DNA of 64,000 nt, taken from NCBI GenBank assembly GCA_938034875.1, contig CALHND010000019.1, forward strand, positions 62,001 through 126,000. The letters run 5' to 3'. Below are positions 1 through 7,717 of the stretch, one piece after another. Every line of letters begins with the position of its first letter. Within the stretch, counting starts at the first letter, position 1. The position numbers and the translations under genes were made by a program. This DNA comes from an uncultured Clostridia bacterium. GTDB taxonomy: Bacteria > Bacillota > Clostridia > Oscillospirales > Acutalibacteraceae. Below the pieces are notes generated by a model. That model was not told the origin of the DNA, made no database searches, and saw only the letters and a list, made by a program, of their open reading frames with translations.

Positions 1-357
1 GATTGTAAAGTAACTTTTTTTAACGAAAATATGATTGAGGAGCTTCTTAAGGCAGATAATAACTTTGTCATAAACTACATTTCTGCTTTAAGCTCTCGCA
101 TAAATTATCTGAATATGCTTATTTCAGGTTATTCATCTCAAACTTCATGCGGTAAATTGTCACATTATTTGCTATTAAATGAGCAAGGCGGTGTCGTAAA
201 TGTAGGTTTCAGCATGACACAGCTATCCGAAAGACTTGGAGTCGGTCGAGCATCTCTTTATCGTGCTATTGACGATTTAGAATCATCAAATATTATTTGC
301 CGAGACGGCAAATGTATATATATCAAAAATTTTGATAAATTAAAACAATACATTTAA
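1..357 (+). CDS. Crp/Fnr-family transcriptional regulator, C-terminal part
   Basis: The reading frame is open from the first base of the window, so the 5' end lies outside. The visible 118 residues hold the end of the effector-binding domain, the dimerisation helix and a winged helix-turn-helix whose recognition segment reads QLSERLGVGRASLYRA, the Crp/Fnr pattern. The stop codon is followed after 15 bases by the ATG of the binding lipoprotein, so the regulator probably heads, or is cotranscribed with, the importer operon and may control it. The effector cannot be seen because the sensor domain is mostly missing. Family call is firm; the target is inferred from position. Confidence 0.8.
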   Translation, partial: DCKVTFFNENMIEELLKADNNFVINYISALSSRINYLNMLISGYSSQTSCGKLSHYLLLNEQGGVVNVGFSMTQLSERLGVGRASLYRAIDDLESSNIICRDGKCIYIKNFDKLKQYI

Positions 358-372
358 TTGGAGGATACTATT

Positions 373-1395
373 ATGAAAAAATCAATCAAACTATTGGCGA
401 TTATAGCTGCTGTTGTTATGACGGTATCAGTTTTTGCCGCTTGCGGTAAAAGCACCGAAGCTACATCATCACAGCCGGTTACTACAAGTGTACCTGTTGT
501 AAAGACTAAGGTTAACATTGCAACACTTAAAGGACCTACCGGTATCGGTATGACATGGCTTATGGACGCCGCTGACAAAGGCACTGCTAAAAATGATTAC
601 ACATACACAATTGCAGCAGCTCCTGATGAAATTACAGGAAAGCTTGTATCGGGAGCTCTGGATATAGCCGCAATACCAACAAATGCTGCAGCAACTCTTT
701 ATAATAAGACAAAAGGCGGCGTAAAGCTGCTTAGTCTTAATACCCTTGGTGTTTTGTACATTCTTGAGGACGGCGACGATATTAAGTCGGTAGCTGATCT
801 TAAAGGTGCTACAATCGGCGCAAGCGGACAGGGTGCAGTTCCGGAATTTGTACTCAATTATGTTCTTAAACAAAACGGAATTGATCCTGAAAAAGATGTA
901 AATGTAAAGTGGTTTGATGAGCACAGCGAACTTGCTGCACAAATGCTAGCAGATAAAATTGAAGTAGCTATTGTACCTGAGCCGTTTGTAACTACCATTA
1001 CCATGCAGGAAGATGACATTCGCGTTGCACTCAATATGACTGAAGAGTGGGACAAGGTTGCAGATTGCACACTCTCAATGGGTTGTATAGCTGTTCGCAC
1101 CGAATTTGCAGACAAAAATCCCGAAGCAGTTAAAATGTTCCTTGAAGAATATGCTGCATCGGTTCAAAAAGCAAATAATAGTGTTGACGAAACAGCTAAA
1201 CTTTGTGTACAATATGAAATAGTTGCAAAGGCACCTATTGCAGTATCTGCCATTCCGCGCTGCAATATGGTAACAGTAACGGGAGACGAAATGGTTAACC
1301 AGATTAAAGGTTTCTATGATTTGCTTTATACGTTTAATCCTGGTCTTATAGGGGGTGCTGTGCCCGATGATGGTTTCTACTACACGGCGGGCTAA
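373..1395 (+). CDS. ABC transporter substrate-binding lipoprotein, NMT1/SsuA-like
   Basis: A 340-residue extracytoplasmic binding protein. The N-terminus is a lipoprotein signal peptide (basic MKKS, hydrophobic core, then FAAC as lipobox), so the mature protein should be anchored by Cys on the outer face of the membrane. The body follows the NMT1/THI5/SsuA type 2 fold, with GPTGIGMTWL near the start of the mature part and an ASGQGAVPEF segment in the middle. The ATG at 373 was chosen over an upstream TTG because GGAGG at 360-364 sits 8 bases before it. It is followed directly by a permease and an ATPase. Ligands in this family include sulfonates, pyrimidine precursors and other small organics; the ligand here cannot be read from sequence. 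Confidence 0.85.
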   Translation: MKKSIKLLAIIAAVVMTVSVFAACGKSTEATSSQPVTTSVPVVKTKVNIATLKGPTGIGMTWLMDAADKGTAKNDYTYTIAAAPDEITGKLVSGALDIAAIPTNAAATLYNKTKGGVKLLSLNTLGVLYILEDGDDIKSVADLKGATIGASGQGAVPEFVLNYVLKQNGIDPEKDVNVKWFDEHSELAAQMLADKIEVAIVPEPFVTTITMQEDDIRVALNMTEEWDKVADCTLSMGCIAVRTEFADKNPEAVKMFLEEYAASVQKANNSVDETAKLCVQYEIVAKAPIAVSAIPRCNMVTVTGDEMVNQIKGFYDLLYTFNPGLIGGAVPDDGFYYTAG

Positions 1396-2164
1396 GTTAA
1401 TAAAAATAGGTAAAATGATTATGGTCTCGGGCATATGGCTCGGACTGTGGTTCTTGATAAGTGCAGCAATTGATAAGGAGATACTTTTTGTATCTCCTTA
1501 TCGTGTTGTTTTGACATTGTGTATGCTTGTCACAGACAGTGCATTTTGGTTTTCTGCGGGAATGTCTATTTTTCGTATAACTGTCGGGTTTTCCATCGGA
1601 ATCATATTCGGCATATCATGCGCTGTTCTTGCACACCGTTTTGAATTTTTTAGGTTGTTCATCAAACCACTGTTTACAGTTGTTCGAGCTACTCCTGTAG
1701 CATCATTCATTATTCTTGCACTGGTTTGGATATCTGATAATTCAAATGTTCCGATTTTTATCAGTTTTCTTATGGTTTTGCCTATTGCGTGGGGCAATGT
1801 TTACACCGGTCTCGGTCAGGTAGACAGCGGTTTACTTGACGTAGCTCATTTATTCCGATTTGGTTGGTTAAAAAAATTACGACTGGTTTATTTACCGTCG
1901 GTAATGCCTTACATAATGTCAGCTGTAACTACCGGACTTGGTCTTGCATGGAAAGCAGGAATTGCTGCAGAAGTACTTTGCACGCCTAAATTTTCAATAG
2001 GTAAACATATTTATAATTCTAAAATTTATCTTGAAACACCACAGTTGTTTGCGTGGACGACTTTGGTTGTATTGCTGAGTGTTGTACTTGAAAAATTACT
2101 TGTATCAGTGCTGAAACGAACACTCAAAAGGTATAATGCGGGAGGTGCTGCAAACGATGCTTAA
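1367..2164 (+). CDS. ABC transporter permease, SsuC/TauC type
   Basis: A polytopic membrane protein of about 265 residues with around six hydrophobic helices, of the BPD_transp_1 family that pairs with NMT1-type binding proteins. The coupling region lies near residues 185-200 (VYLPSVMPYIMSAVTTGLG). The start is uncertain: ATG 1367 overlaps the binding-protein gene by 29 bases, while an in-frame ATG at 1415 leaves only the first helix and has a weak AGG upstream. It overlaps the next gene by 8 bases, which suggests translational coupling within one importer operon. Confidence 0.82.
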   Translation: MMVSTTRRAKLIKIGKMIMVSGIWLGLWFLISAAIDKEILFVSPYRVVLTLCMLVTDSAFWFSAGMSIFRITVGFSIGIIFGISCAVLAHRFEFFRLFIKPLFTVVRATPVASFIILALVWISDNSNVPIFISFLMVLPIAWGNVYTGLGQVDSGLLDVAHLFRFGWLKKLRLVYLPSVMPYIMSAVTTGLGLAWKAGIAAEVLCTPKFSIGKHIYNSKIYLETPQLFAWTTLVVLLSVVLEKLLVSVLKRTLKRYNAGGAANDA

Positions 2165-2765
2165 ACTGAACAATGTTTCAGTCACCTTTGACGGAAAAAA
2201 GGTCATTGATGATACTTCTGTTTCGTTTCCTGATAGCGGACTTGTTACTATAAATGGCCCATCGGGCTGTGGAAAATCAACTCTGTTACGTGCGATTATG
2301 GATTTGCAAAAATATAAAGGTGAGATTATCACAGATGAAAACGCTGTAATTTCAGCTGTTTTTCAGGAATCTAATTTAATGCCTTGGCTTACTGCAGCTG
2401 AAAATGTCGCAGCAGTTTGCGATATTAACGAAGAGAATATGAGTAGAGCAAAGCAGTTGCTTTCTATTCTTGGTTTAAGCTATGATGACGCTGATAAGCA
2501 CCCCAATGAGCTGTCTGTTGGTATGATGAGACGTGTTGCGGCTGCCAGGGCAATGATGATTAGGTCGGATATTCTTATTTTAGATGAGCCGTTTGCAGGA
2601 CTTGACGAAAATAATATCATTACTGTGTCAAATTTGCTTTTTTCAAACAAAAATGAACAGCTCATTTTGCTTGTTACACACGTGGGGAATTTTTCTGCCG
2701 ATGTTAACTACACAATCAAGGACGGCAAATTATTGCAGTCGGAGAGTGACCTATGCCGGGACTGA
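2157..2765 (+). CDS. ABC transporter ATP-binding protein
   Basis: A 202-residue nucleotide-binding subunit of the SsuB/TauB type. Walker A is GPSGCGKST, the Q-loop lies in VFQESN, and Walker B is ILILDEPFAGLD. The signature motif reads LSVGM where LSGGM/LSGGQ is usual, so its second glycine position is Val, an unusual but tolerated change in some small importers. ATG 2157 was chosen because GGAGG at 2141-2145 precedes it. It is shorter than typical SsuB (about 240-250 residues), lacking much of the C-terminal extension. It closes the importer triad and overlaps the phospholipase-like gene by 13 bases. Confidence 0.85.
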   Translation: MLKLNNVSVTFDGKKVIDDTSVSFPDSGLVTINGPSGCGKSTLLRAIMDLQKYKGEIITDENAVISAVFQESNLMPWLTAAENVAAVCDINEENMSRAKQLLSILGLSYDDADKHPNELSVGMMRRVAAARAMMIRSDILILDEPFAGLDENNIITVSNLLFSNKNEQLILLVTHVGNFSADVNYTIKDGKLLQSESDLCRD

Positions 2766-3664
2766 TTTCACACAATTTAGTTGCCAATCAGGTCATTGAT
2801 AAAATATCAACCGATAATAAAGCGGCTTTTTTGCTTGGTAGTCTTGGACCGGATATGTGCTATTTTCATCGTGCTATGCCGTGGCAAAAAGGGTCCACCA
2901 GAGCATACGGCAAAAAAATTCATTATATGCAGCCAAATGCTCTTTTTAATTGTATGAATGAGTTATTGCTCATAAATAACGATTCTGCCGTAAAAAGCTT
3001 TGTAGAGGGCTTTTTGTGTCATTATGCGCTCGATTCAACAGCGCACCCTTTTGTATATTGGTCTATTCCAAAATACAAAGCTGATAAATCGGTTAAGTAT
3101 AACGACGGTTTTATACACAATTTTATTGAGTATAAATTGGATGCTCTTATTTTGATGGAAAGAAGCGGCCAAAAGGTAAAGGATATTAACTTTGATTCCG
3201 TTATTCCGACTGACCAAAAGGCTGTAGATGTCGCGGCGTATGTCATGAGTTATGTAATAAATAAGCTGTTCAGTGATAATACAGTTACTCAAAAAACTTT
3301 TACTCAGGCGTACGCTGATTTATCACATAATACTTGTTTGCTTCAAAACAGCAGCAAATTTACAAAGGGTGCTATTAGCTTTGTTGAAAAGCTATTGCAT
3401 ACCGGACCCATATTGTCTCCATTGTTTTGGGGCGATCCCGATTACAGCTATGATTATATGAATTTATCACACGATTATTGGTACAATCTTAATGAACCTG
3501 AAACTATGCTTAATTATAGTTATTTAACACTTGCTGATGTGGCGGTTGACTACACTTGTGAGCTTGTGACTAAGTTGCGCAATGCGCTTGACAGGGGAGT
3601 AACCGCAGAGTATAGTTTATGTAAGTTATTTGTTAACGGCAAAAGAATTGAGGGAAATAAATGA
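2753..3664 (+). CDS. zinc-dependent phospholipase C family protein, leaderless
   Basis: A 303-residue protein matching the zinc-dependent phospholipase C fold (Pfam PF00882 type). Likely metal ligands are in LISHNL near residue 6, GPDMCYFH near 40, and HYALDSTAHPF near 90, with further His residues downstream. There is no signal peptide or membrane segment, so unlike clostridial alpha-toxin it should stay in the cytoplasm. GGAGAG precedes ATG 2753. It overlaps the ATPase gene upstream and luxS downstream by the ATGA motif, so it is coupled to both. The substrate is unknown; a phosphoester hydrolase acting on an imported compound is one possibility. Confidence 0.75.
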   Translation: MPGLISHNLVANQVIDKISTDNKAAFLLGSLGPDMCYFHRAMPWQKGSTRAYGKKIHYMQPNALFNCMNELLLINNDSAVKSFVEGFLCHYALDSTAHPFVYWSIPKYKADKSVKYNDGFIHNFIEYKLDALILMERSGQKVKDINFDSVIPTDQKAVDVAAYVMSYVINKLFSDNTVTQKTFTQAYADLSHNTCLLQNSSKFTKGAISFVEKLLHTGPILSPLFWGDPDYSYDYMNLSHDYWYNLNEPETMLNYSYLTLADVAVDYTCELVTKLRNALDRGVTAEYSLCKLFVNGKRIEGNK

Positions 3665-4119
3665 AAACAATTAAAAGCTTTCTTGTAGATCATACTGTGC
3701 TTATGCCCGGACTTTATGTTTCGCGCGTGGACGGTGATGCGGTAACATACGATTTACGCCTTAAGCGACCAAATAAAGAAGCGGTACTAGAAAATGCACC
3801 GATTCATACCATAGAGCATCTTTTTGCTACCTATGTTCGCAATTCACAGTATAAAGATAGCATTATTTACTTTGGACCAATGGGTTGCAGAACTGGATTT
3901 TATTTTATTGTTAGGGATAATGTTAATCATTCAGAAATTATTTCTCTTGTAAAAGAAGCATTTGAATTTATTTCGAAATATGATGGCGATATTCCTGGCA
4001 CAACCGAGCGTGAGTGCGGAAATTATTTGGATCATGACCTTGTCGGAGCAAAAAAAGAGGCAAGCGCTTATTATGATGTGCTTAAAGATGTGACGGAAAA
4101 TGATATTTTCTATACTTAA
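3661..4119 (+). CDS. luxS: S-ribosylhomocysteine lyase LuxS
   Basis: A 152-residue protein with all LuxS landmarks: the metal-binding HTIEH motif near residue 57, GPMGCRTGF with the catalytic Cys near residue 85, and ECGNYLDHD with the third metal ligand near residue 122. It splits S-ribosylhomocysteine to homocysteine and DPD, the precursor of autoinducer 2, in the activated methyl cycle. The Pfs/MTAN nucleosidase that makes its substrate is not in the window. It starts at an ATGA overlap with the phospholipase-like gene, an unusual partner, and ends the importer operon. Function is certain at family level. Confidence 0.93.
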   Translation: MKTIKSFLVDHTVLMPGLYVSRVDGDAVTYDLRLKRPNKEAVLENAPIHTIEHLFATYVRNSQYKDSIIYFGPMGCRTGFYFIVRDNVNHSEIISLVKEAFEFISKYDGDIPGTTERECGNYLDHDLVGAKKEASAYYDVLKDVTENDIFYT

Positions 4120-4141
4120 TAATAAGTGGAAACAATAATGT

Positions 4142-4170
4142 TTGTACTTTAAAAATTGTTGTGTTATAAT
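4142..4170 (+). promoter_or_regulatory. sigma-A-type promoter for the 4201 operon
   Basis: TTGTAC at 4142-4147, a 17-base spacer, then TATAAT at 4165-4170. It lies between luxS and the next gene, which has GGAGG just upstream of its ATG. It separates the acpS group from the importer operon, although no terminator is visible after luxS. Confidence 0.6.
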
Positions 4171-4200
4171 TAATTAACATTAAAACATGGAGGGAATAAC

Positions 4201-4743
4201 ATGGATATTTTCAACGAACAGCTCGTTACAAGAAGAAAATCACCTGCTGAACGTGCATATAAATACGGCGTTATATTGATTGCTGTACTTTTAATATTTT
4301 TGCTAGTTTTTGGAGTAGCACCGTATTTTATAGGTCGTGTTTATGCGTTTGTAATTTGTGTTCCGTTGCTTGCTTCTGCAGGAGTCTTTTATCTTGCAAA
4401 AAAATATTACGGAGCTTTAGATATTGAGTTTGAATATTCTCTGACAAACGGACAATTTGATGTTGATAAAATAATGAATCGCACTGACCGAAAGCGTTTA
4501 ATCACATTTGAATGTGCCGAAATTGATAACTTTAATAAATATGACACTAAAACAAATACTGACGGCTATAAAACGCGTGTTTTTGCAGCAAATGCCGACA
4601 GTGACAATTTGTATTATTTTGTTGTTAATACAAAAGCAACTGGCAAGACAATAGTTATTATTGAGCCAAATGAAAAAATGCTCGAAGGTATAAAGCGCTG
4701 CATTCCGCGCCAAATGTATTTCGATGTATTCGGTAGGAATTGA
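4201..4743 (+). CDS. conserved membrane protein, DUF6106-like
   Basis: A 180-residue protein with two adjacent hydrophobic helices at about residues 24-45 and 49-67, preceded by a basic segment (TRRKSPAERAYKYG) and followed by a soluble C-terminal domain of about 110 residues. It resembles small membrane proteins of Clostridia that I associate with DUF6106, but I cannot confirm this without a profile search. No function is known. It starts 31 bases after a good promoter -10 with GGAGG before the ATG, and its end overlaps the acpS start by 20 bases, so the two are coupled. Confidence 0.7.
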   Translation: MDIFNEQLVTRRKSPAERAYKYGVILIAVLLIFLLVFGVAPYFIGRVYAFVICVPLLASAGVFYLAKKYYGALDIEFEYSLTNGQFDVDKIMNRTDRKRLITFECAEIDNFNKYDTKTNTDGYKTRVFAANADSDNLYYFVVNTKATGKTIVIIEPNEKMLEGIKRCIPRQMYFDVFGRN

Positions 4744-5092
4744 CAGCATTAAAATTGAACGGATTGCCCGTTCAATAAAGAGGGAAAGATTTATTAATAG
4801 AGTGTACGGGGATGATGAACTGCGCGAAATTACTCAGCGCGGTGGACACCCCCGTTCTTTTGCTGTGTCATTTGTAGCAAAGGAAGCATTTTCAAAGGCA
4901 ATGGGTACCGGAATTTCAGGATTTTCGTTAAATGAAGTTGAACTTATGCACAATGAAAAAGGTGCGCCTTATTTAAAATTAACTGGAAATGCGCTTCGTA
5001 TGGCAAAAAGCAGAAATTTGGCATTTTCGGTTAGTGTGACACACACCGATGATGTTGCAACTGTAATTGTTTTAGCTTATGGAGACCTATAA
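4724..5092 (+). CDS. acpS: holo-[acyl-carrier-protein] synthase AcpS
   Basis: A 122-residue phosphopantetheinyl transferase that moves 4'-phosphopantetheine from CoA to the serine of acyl carrier protein. VGIDSIKIERI at the N-terminus carries the Mg-binding Asp, and FVAKEAFSKAMGTG around residue 50 carries the second conserved Glu/Lys patch. Length is normal for trimeric AcpS. There is no clear ribosome-binding site, so translation probably depends on the overlapping upstream gene. It is followed by nnr, a lipoprotein and mazF, an order close to the Bacillus acpS-ydcC-alr-ndoAI-ndoA block. Confidence 0.92.
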   Translation: MYSVGIDSIKIERIARSIKRERFINRVYGDDELREITQRGGHPRSFAVSFVAKEAFSKAMGTGISGFSLNEVELMHNEKGAPYLKLTGNALRMAKSRNLAFSVSVTHTDDVATVIVLAYGDL

Positions 5093-5093
5093 T

Positions 5094-6620
5094 ATGAAAA
5101 TCTACACAAAATCTCAAATTTCAGAAATAGAATATCAGTCCTCGCAGTTTGGCGTAAGTACAACAGAGTTAATGGAAAACGCAGGTAAAGCTGCGTTTGA
5201 TGCAGTGTGCAGATATGCAGGTACTGACTTATCAAGCGTTGTTATTTTGTGTGGTGCCGGCAATAATGGCGGTGACGGACTTGTCATTGCAAGATTGTTT
5301 GCGTTGATGGGCGTTAATGTAACGGTAGTGCTTGTATTTGGAAATGTTAAAACGAGCGACAGCAAAATAATGCTTGAAAAGCTGCCTGATGTAAATGTAA
5401 TTAATTACATAACCAATTCAAGCGAGGTTTTCGATGCGATTAATATTGCTGATGTGGTAGTAGATGCCATATTCGGAACAGGTTTTCACGGAGAAATTGA
5501 TGATAATGTTGCGTTGCTGACTACATTTGTTTCAAAATACAGAGAAAAAACAGTATCTCTCGATTTGCCGAGCGGTGTAGAATGTGACAGTGGCAAAGCG
5601 GCTAAAGCGAGCGTAAAAGCGGCACTGACTATTGCTTTTATTGCGAAAAAACCTTGTCATATATTTTACCCGTCATCGGAATATTGCGGCAAAGTTGAAG
5701 TTGTGGATATTGGTATTCCAAGCGATGCTTATTTACCTTGCAACACCTTTATTGTTTCAGGCGATGAGGTAAAAGAAACTATCGGAAAACCACGCCCAAA
5801 TGTTTGCCATAAATATGATTTTGGCAGAGCATTGTTAATTTGCGGATCCTACGGTATGGCGGGTGCTGCAAAATTAGCAACATCGGCTGCAATTAAGTGT
5901 GGTGCCGGATTGGTTACGGTATGTTTGCCTAAATTGGTTTATATACCCGTTGCGTCGGGTATTAGTGAAGCGGTATTTTACCCATGTGAAGAAAGTTCAG
6001 AAGGAAAACTATCAATAAGCGAAAATGAAAAAATTCAAAACATAGTTCAAAAATCGAGTGCAGTGCTTGTCGGTTGCGGTATGGGCTGCAATGATGATAC
6101 TAAGGCTATTGTTAATGATGTTGTCATAAACTCAAAATGCCCGGTTGTTATTGATGCTGACGGTATAAATTGTATTGCATTGAATATAAATATAATTAGG
6201 GCAAAACAGTCACCGATGGTTATAACACCGCATATGGGCGAAATGTCGCGGCTTTGCGGTTTAAGCGCAAATGAAATTGAAAATAATATTTTAACTATCG
6301 GTAGAAAATTTTCGGTAGACAATAATGTTGTTCTCGTTTTGAAGGGGCCTCGTACAGTTATATTTGCGCCTAACGGAAATGCATATATAAACACCACCGG
6401 AAACAGTGGTATGGCTACTGCAGGATGCGGTGATATGCTAGCAGGGATGATAGTTTCATTATTAGCGCAGGGGGTTGAACCGCTTTCTGCTGCAATAGCT
6501 GCAGTGTATATACACGGCAAAAGTGGAGATAAAGCCAAAGAGCTACATTCTAAGCGTGCTATGACACCGACCGATATGATAAATTGCCTTGACGGAATTT
6601 TTTGTGAGTATGAAAAATAA
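5094..6620 (+). CDS. nnr: bifunctional NAD(P)H-hydrate epimerase and ADP-dependent dehydratase
   Basis: A 508-residue fusion that repairs hydrated NADH and NADPH. The N-terminal half (about residues 1-210) is the epimerase, with NNGGDGLVIAR and DAIFGTGF. The C-terminal half is the ribokinase-like dehydratase, with TPHMGEMSRL and the anion-hole motif NSGMATAGCGDML. ATG 5094 is preferred over an upstream ATG at 5079 because GGAG sits about 9 bases before it and the protein then begins MKIYTKSQ, as expected for the family. It starts one base after the acpS stop. An acpS-nnr pairing is common in Firmicutes. Confidence 0.93.
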   Translation: MKIYTKSQISEIEYQSSQFGVSTTELMENAGKAAFDAVCRYAGTDLSSVVILCGAGNNGGDGLVIARLFALMGVNVTVVLVFGNVKTSDSKIMLEKLPDVNVINYITNSSEVFDAINIADVVVDAIFGTGFHGEIDDNVALLTTFVSKYREKTVSLDLPSGVECDSGKAAKASVKAALTIAFIAKKPCHIFYPSSEYCGKVEVVDIGIPSDAYLPCNTFIVSGDEVKETIGKPRPNVCHKYDFGRALLICGSYGMAGAAKLATSAAIKCGAGLVTVCLPKLVYIPVASGISEAVFYPCEESSEGKLSISENEKIQNIVQKSSAVLVGCGMGCNDDTKAIVNDVVINSKCPVVIDADGINCIALNINIIRAKQSPMVITPHMGEMSRLCGLSANEIENNILTIGRKFSVDNNVVLVLKGPRTVIFAPNGNAYINTTGNSGMATAGCGDMLAGMIVSLLAQGVEPLSAAIAAVYIHGKSGDKAKELHSKRAMTPTDMINCLDGIFCEYEK

Positions 6621-6635
6621 CTAGGGGATGGTTTA

Positions 6636-7109
6636 TTGAAAGTACGTGCCGTTACCGCCGTTGTTGTTTTTTTGCTAGTTTTATTTTGTGGTTGTTCTAA
6701 ATTAAACAGCGAAAAAACTCCGGTAACATCAGGCTTTTCTTCAGATGTTGAAATCAAAATTAATGATCTTGATTATTTTGGTAAGCTGACATATTCAAAT
6801 TCAAACGATTTTGTTATTGAGCTAACTTCTCCGGACATTGTTTCCGGACTTAAAATAGTGTTTGAAGCCGGGCAACCGACTGTGACCTATAAGGGTATAA
6901 ACTGTACTAATTTATACGATTTTTCAGCTGCTTCAATGATTTCAGAGGCGTTAAAAGAACTTGAGGTTAACGGGGTATTTGATGCCGAAGAGGGTATATA
7001 TGACTGTGGTGATTTTATTATCACAGTAAACGATGCAGGTTTTATAACAGAGATAGATGTTAAAGATTACAATGCAAAAATATTTTTAAGCAATCATAAG
7101 CTAATTTGA
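6636..7109 (+). CDS. small lipoprotein of unknown function
   Basis: A 157-residue protein starting at TTG 6636 with GGGGATGG upstream. The signal peptide ends in LFCGC, a lipobox, so the mature protein should be anchored on the outer membrane face. The rest alternates strand-forming segments (VEIKINDLDYFGKLTY and similar) with acidic loops. It occupies the slot that YdcC/LolA-like lipoproteins hold beside acpS in Bacillus, which suggests but does not prove relatedness. It is the last gene before a strong terminator. Confidence 0.75.
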   Translation: MKVRAVTAVVVFLLVLFCGCSKLNSEKTPVTSGFSSDVEIKINDLDYFGKLTYSNSNDFVIELTSPDIVSGLKIVFEAGQPTVTYKGINCTNLYDFSAASMISEALKELEVNGVFDAEEGIYDCGDFIITVNDAGFITEIDVKDYNAKIFLSNHKLI

Positions 7110-7123
7110 TATAACAAAGGTAT

Positions 7124-7151
7124 AAAAAAATCGGCAAATGCCGATTTTTTT
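7124..7151 (+). terminator. rho-independent terminator after the acpS operon
   Basis: ATCGGCA and TGCCGAT pair around a two-base loop, flanked by seven A on the left and seven T on the right, so it could work in both directions. It ends the acpS-nnr-lipoprotein unit and separates it from mazF. Confidence 0.85.
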
Positions 7152-7289
7152 GTTTTTCATATCATTTTATTAAATATATTTTTTATCACTATACACTTCA
7201 ATTAAATATTATATTAGCAGATATGATTAAAAATTATTATCTGTGGTAAAAATATTGTTAGCAAATCGTTTTTTGGAGTGTGAACAAAA

Positions 7290-7655
7290 ATGACAATCAG
7301 ACGAGGAGATATTTATTATGCTGACTTAAGTCCGGTTGTAGGGTCGGAGCAGGGCGGTATTCGTCCGGTTTTAATTGTACAAAACGATGTCGGTAATAAA
7401 TACAGTCCAACAGTTATAGCCGCTGCAATTACTAGCCAGCGTGATAAAACAAAGCTGCCTACACATATACAAGTTGATGCTGATGAATCTGGCCTTGCAA
7501 AGGATTCTATTGTTTTACTTGAGCAAATACGAACTATTGACAAACAACGCCTTAAAGAGAGAATGGGGCGACTTGATAATGGTTCAATGGATATGGTTGA
7601 CAGAGCTTTGTCGGTAAGTTTCGGTCTTAATTCGGAAATAAGCACTGTTACATAA
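7290..7655 (+). CDS. type II toxin-antitoxin MazF/PemK-family endoribonuclease
   Basis: A 121-residue protein very close to the EndoA/MazF pattern: MTIRRGDIYYADLSP at the start, GSEQGGIRPVLIVQND with the catalytic Arg, and VIAAAITSQ in the middle. Such enzymes cut single-stranded mRNA at short sites and are held by a partner antitoxin. GGAG about 13 bases upstream of ATG 7290 serves as ribosome-binding site. The antitoxin gene expected directly upstream is absent: the 138 bases between the terminator and the ATG contain no plausible reading frame. It is transcribed alone. Confidence 0.9.
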   Translation: MTIRRGDIYYADLSPVVGSEQGGIRPVLIVQNDVGNKYSPTVIAAAITSQRDKTKLPTHIQVDADESGLAKDSIVLLEQIRTIDKQRLKERMGRLDNGSMDMVDRALSVSFGLNSEISTVT

Positions 7656-7667
7656 TCAGTAGCAGTA

Positions 7668-7703
7668 AAAATGACCTCTGACAAATGTCAGAGGTCATTT
7701 TTA
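7668..7703. terminator. bidirectional terminator between mazF and the esterase operon
   Basis: An 11-base perfect stem (GACCTCTGACA with TGTCAGAGGTC) with A-rich and T-rich flanks. It can stop mazF transcripts on the plus strand and the esterase operon on the minus strand. Confidence 0.85.
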
Positions 7704-7717
7704 TAATTTTACTACTT

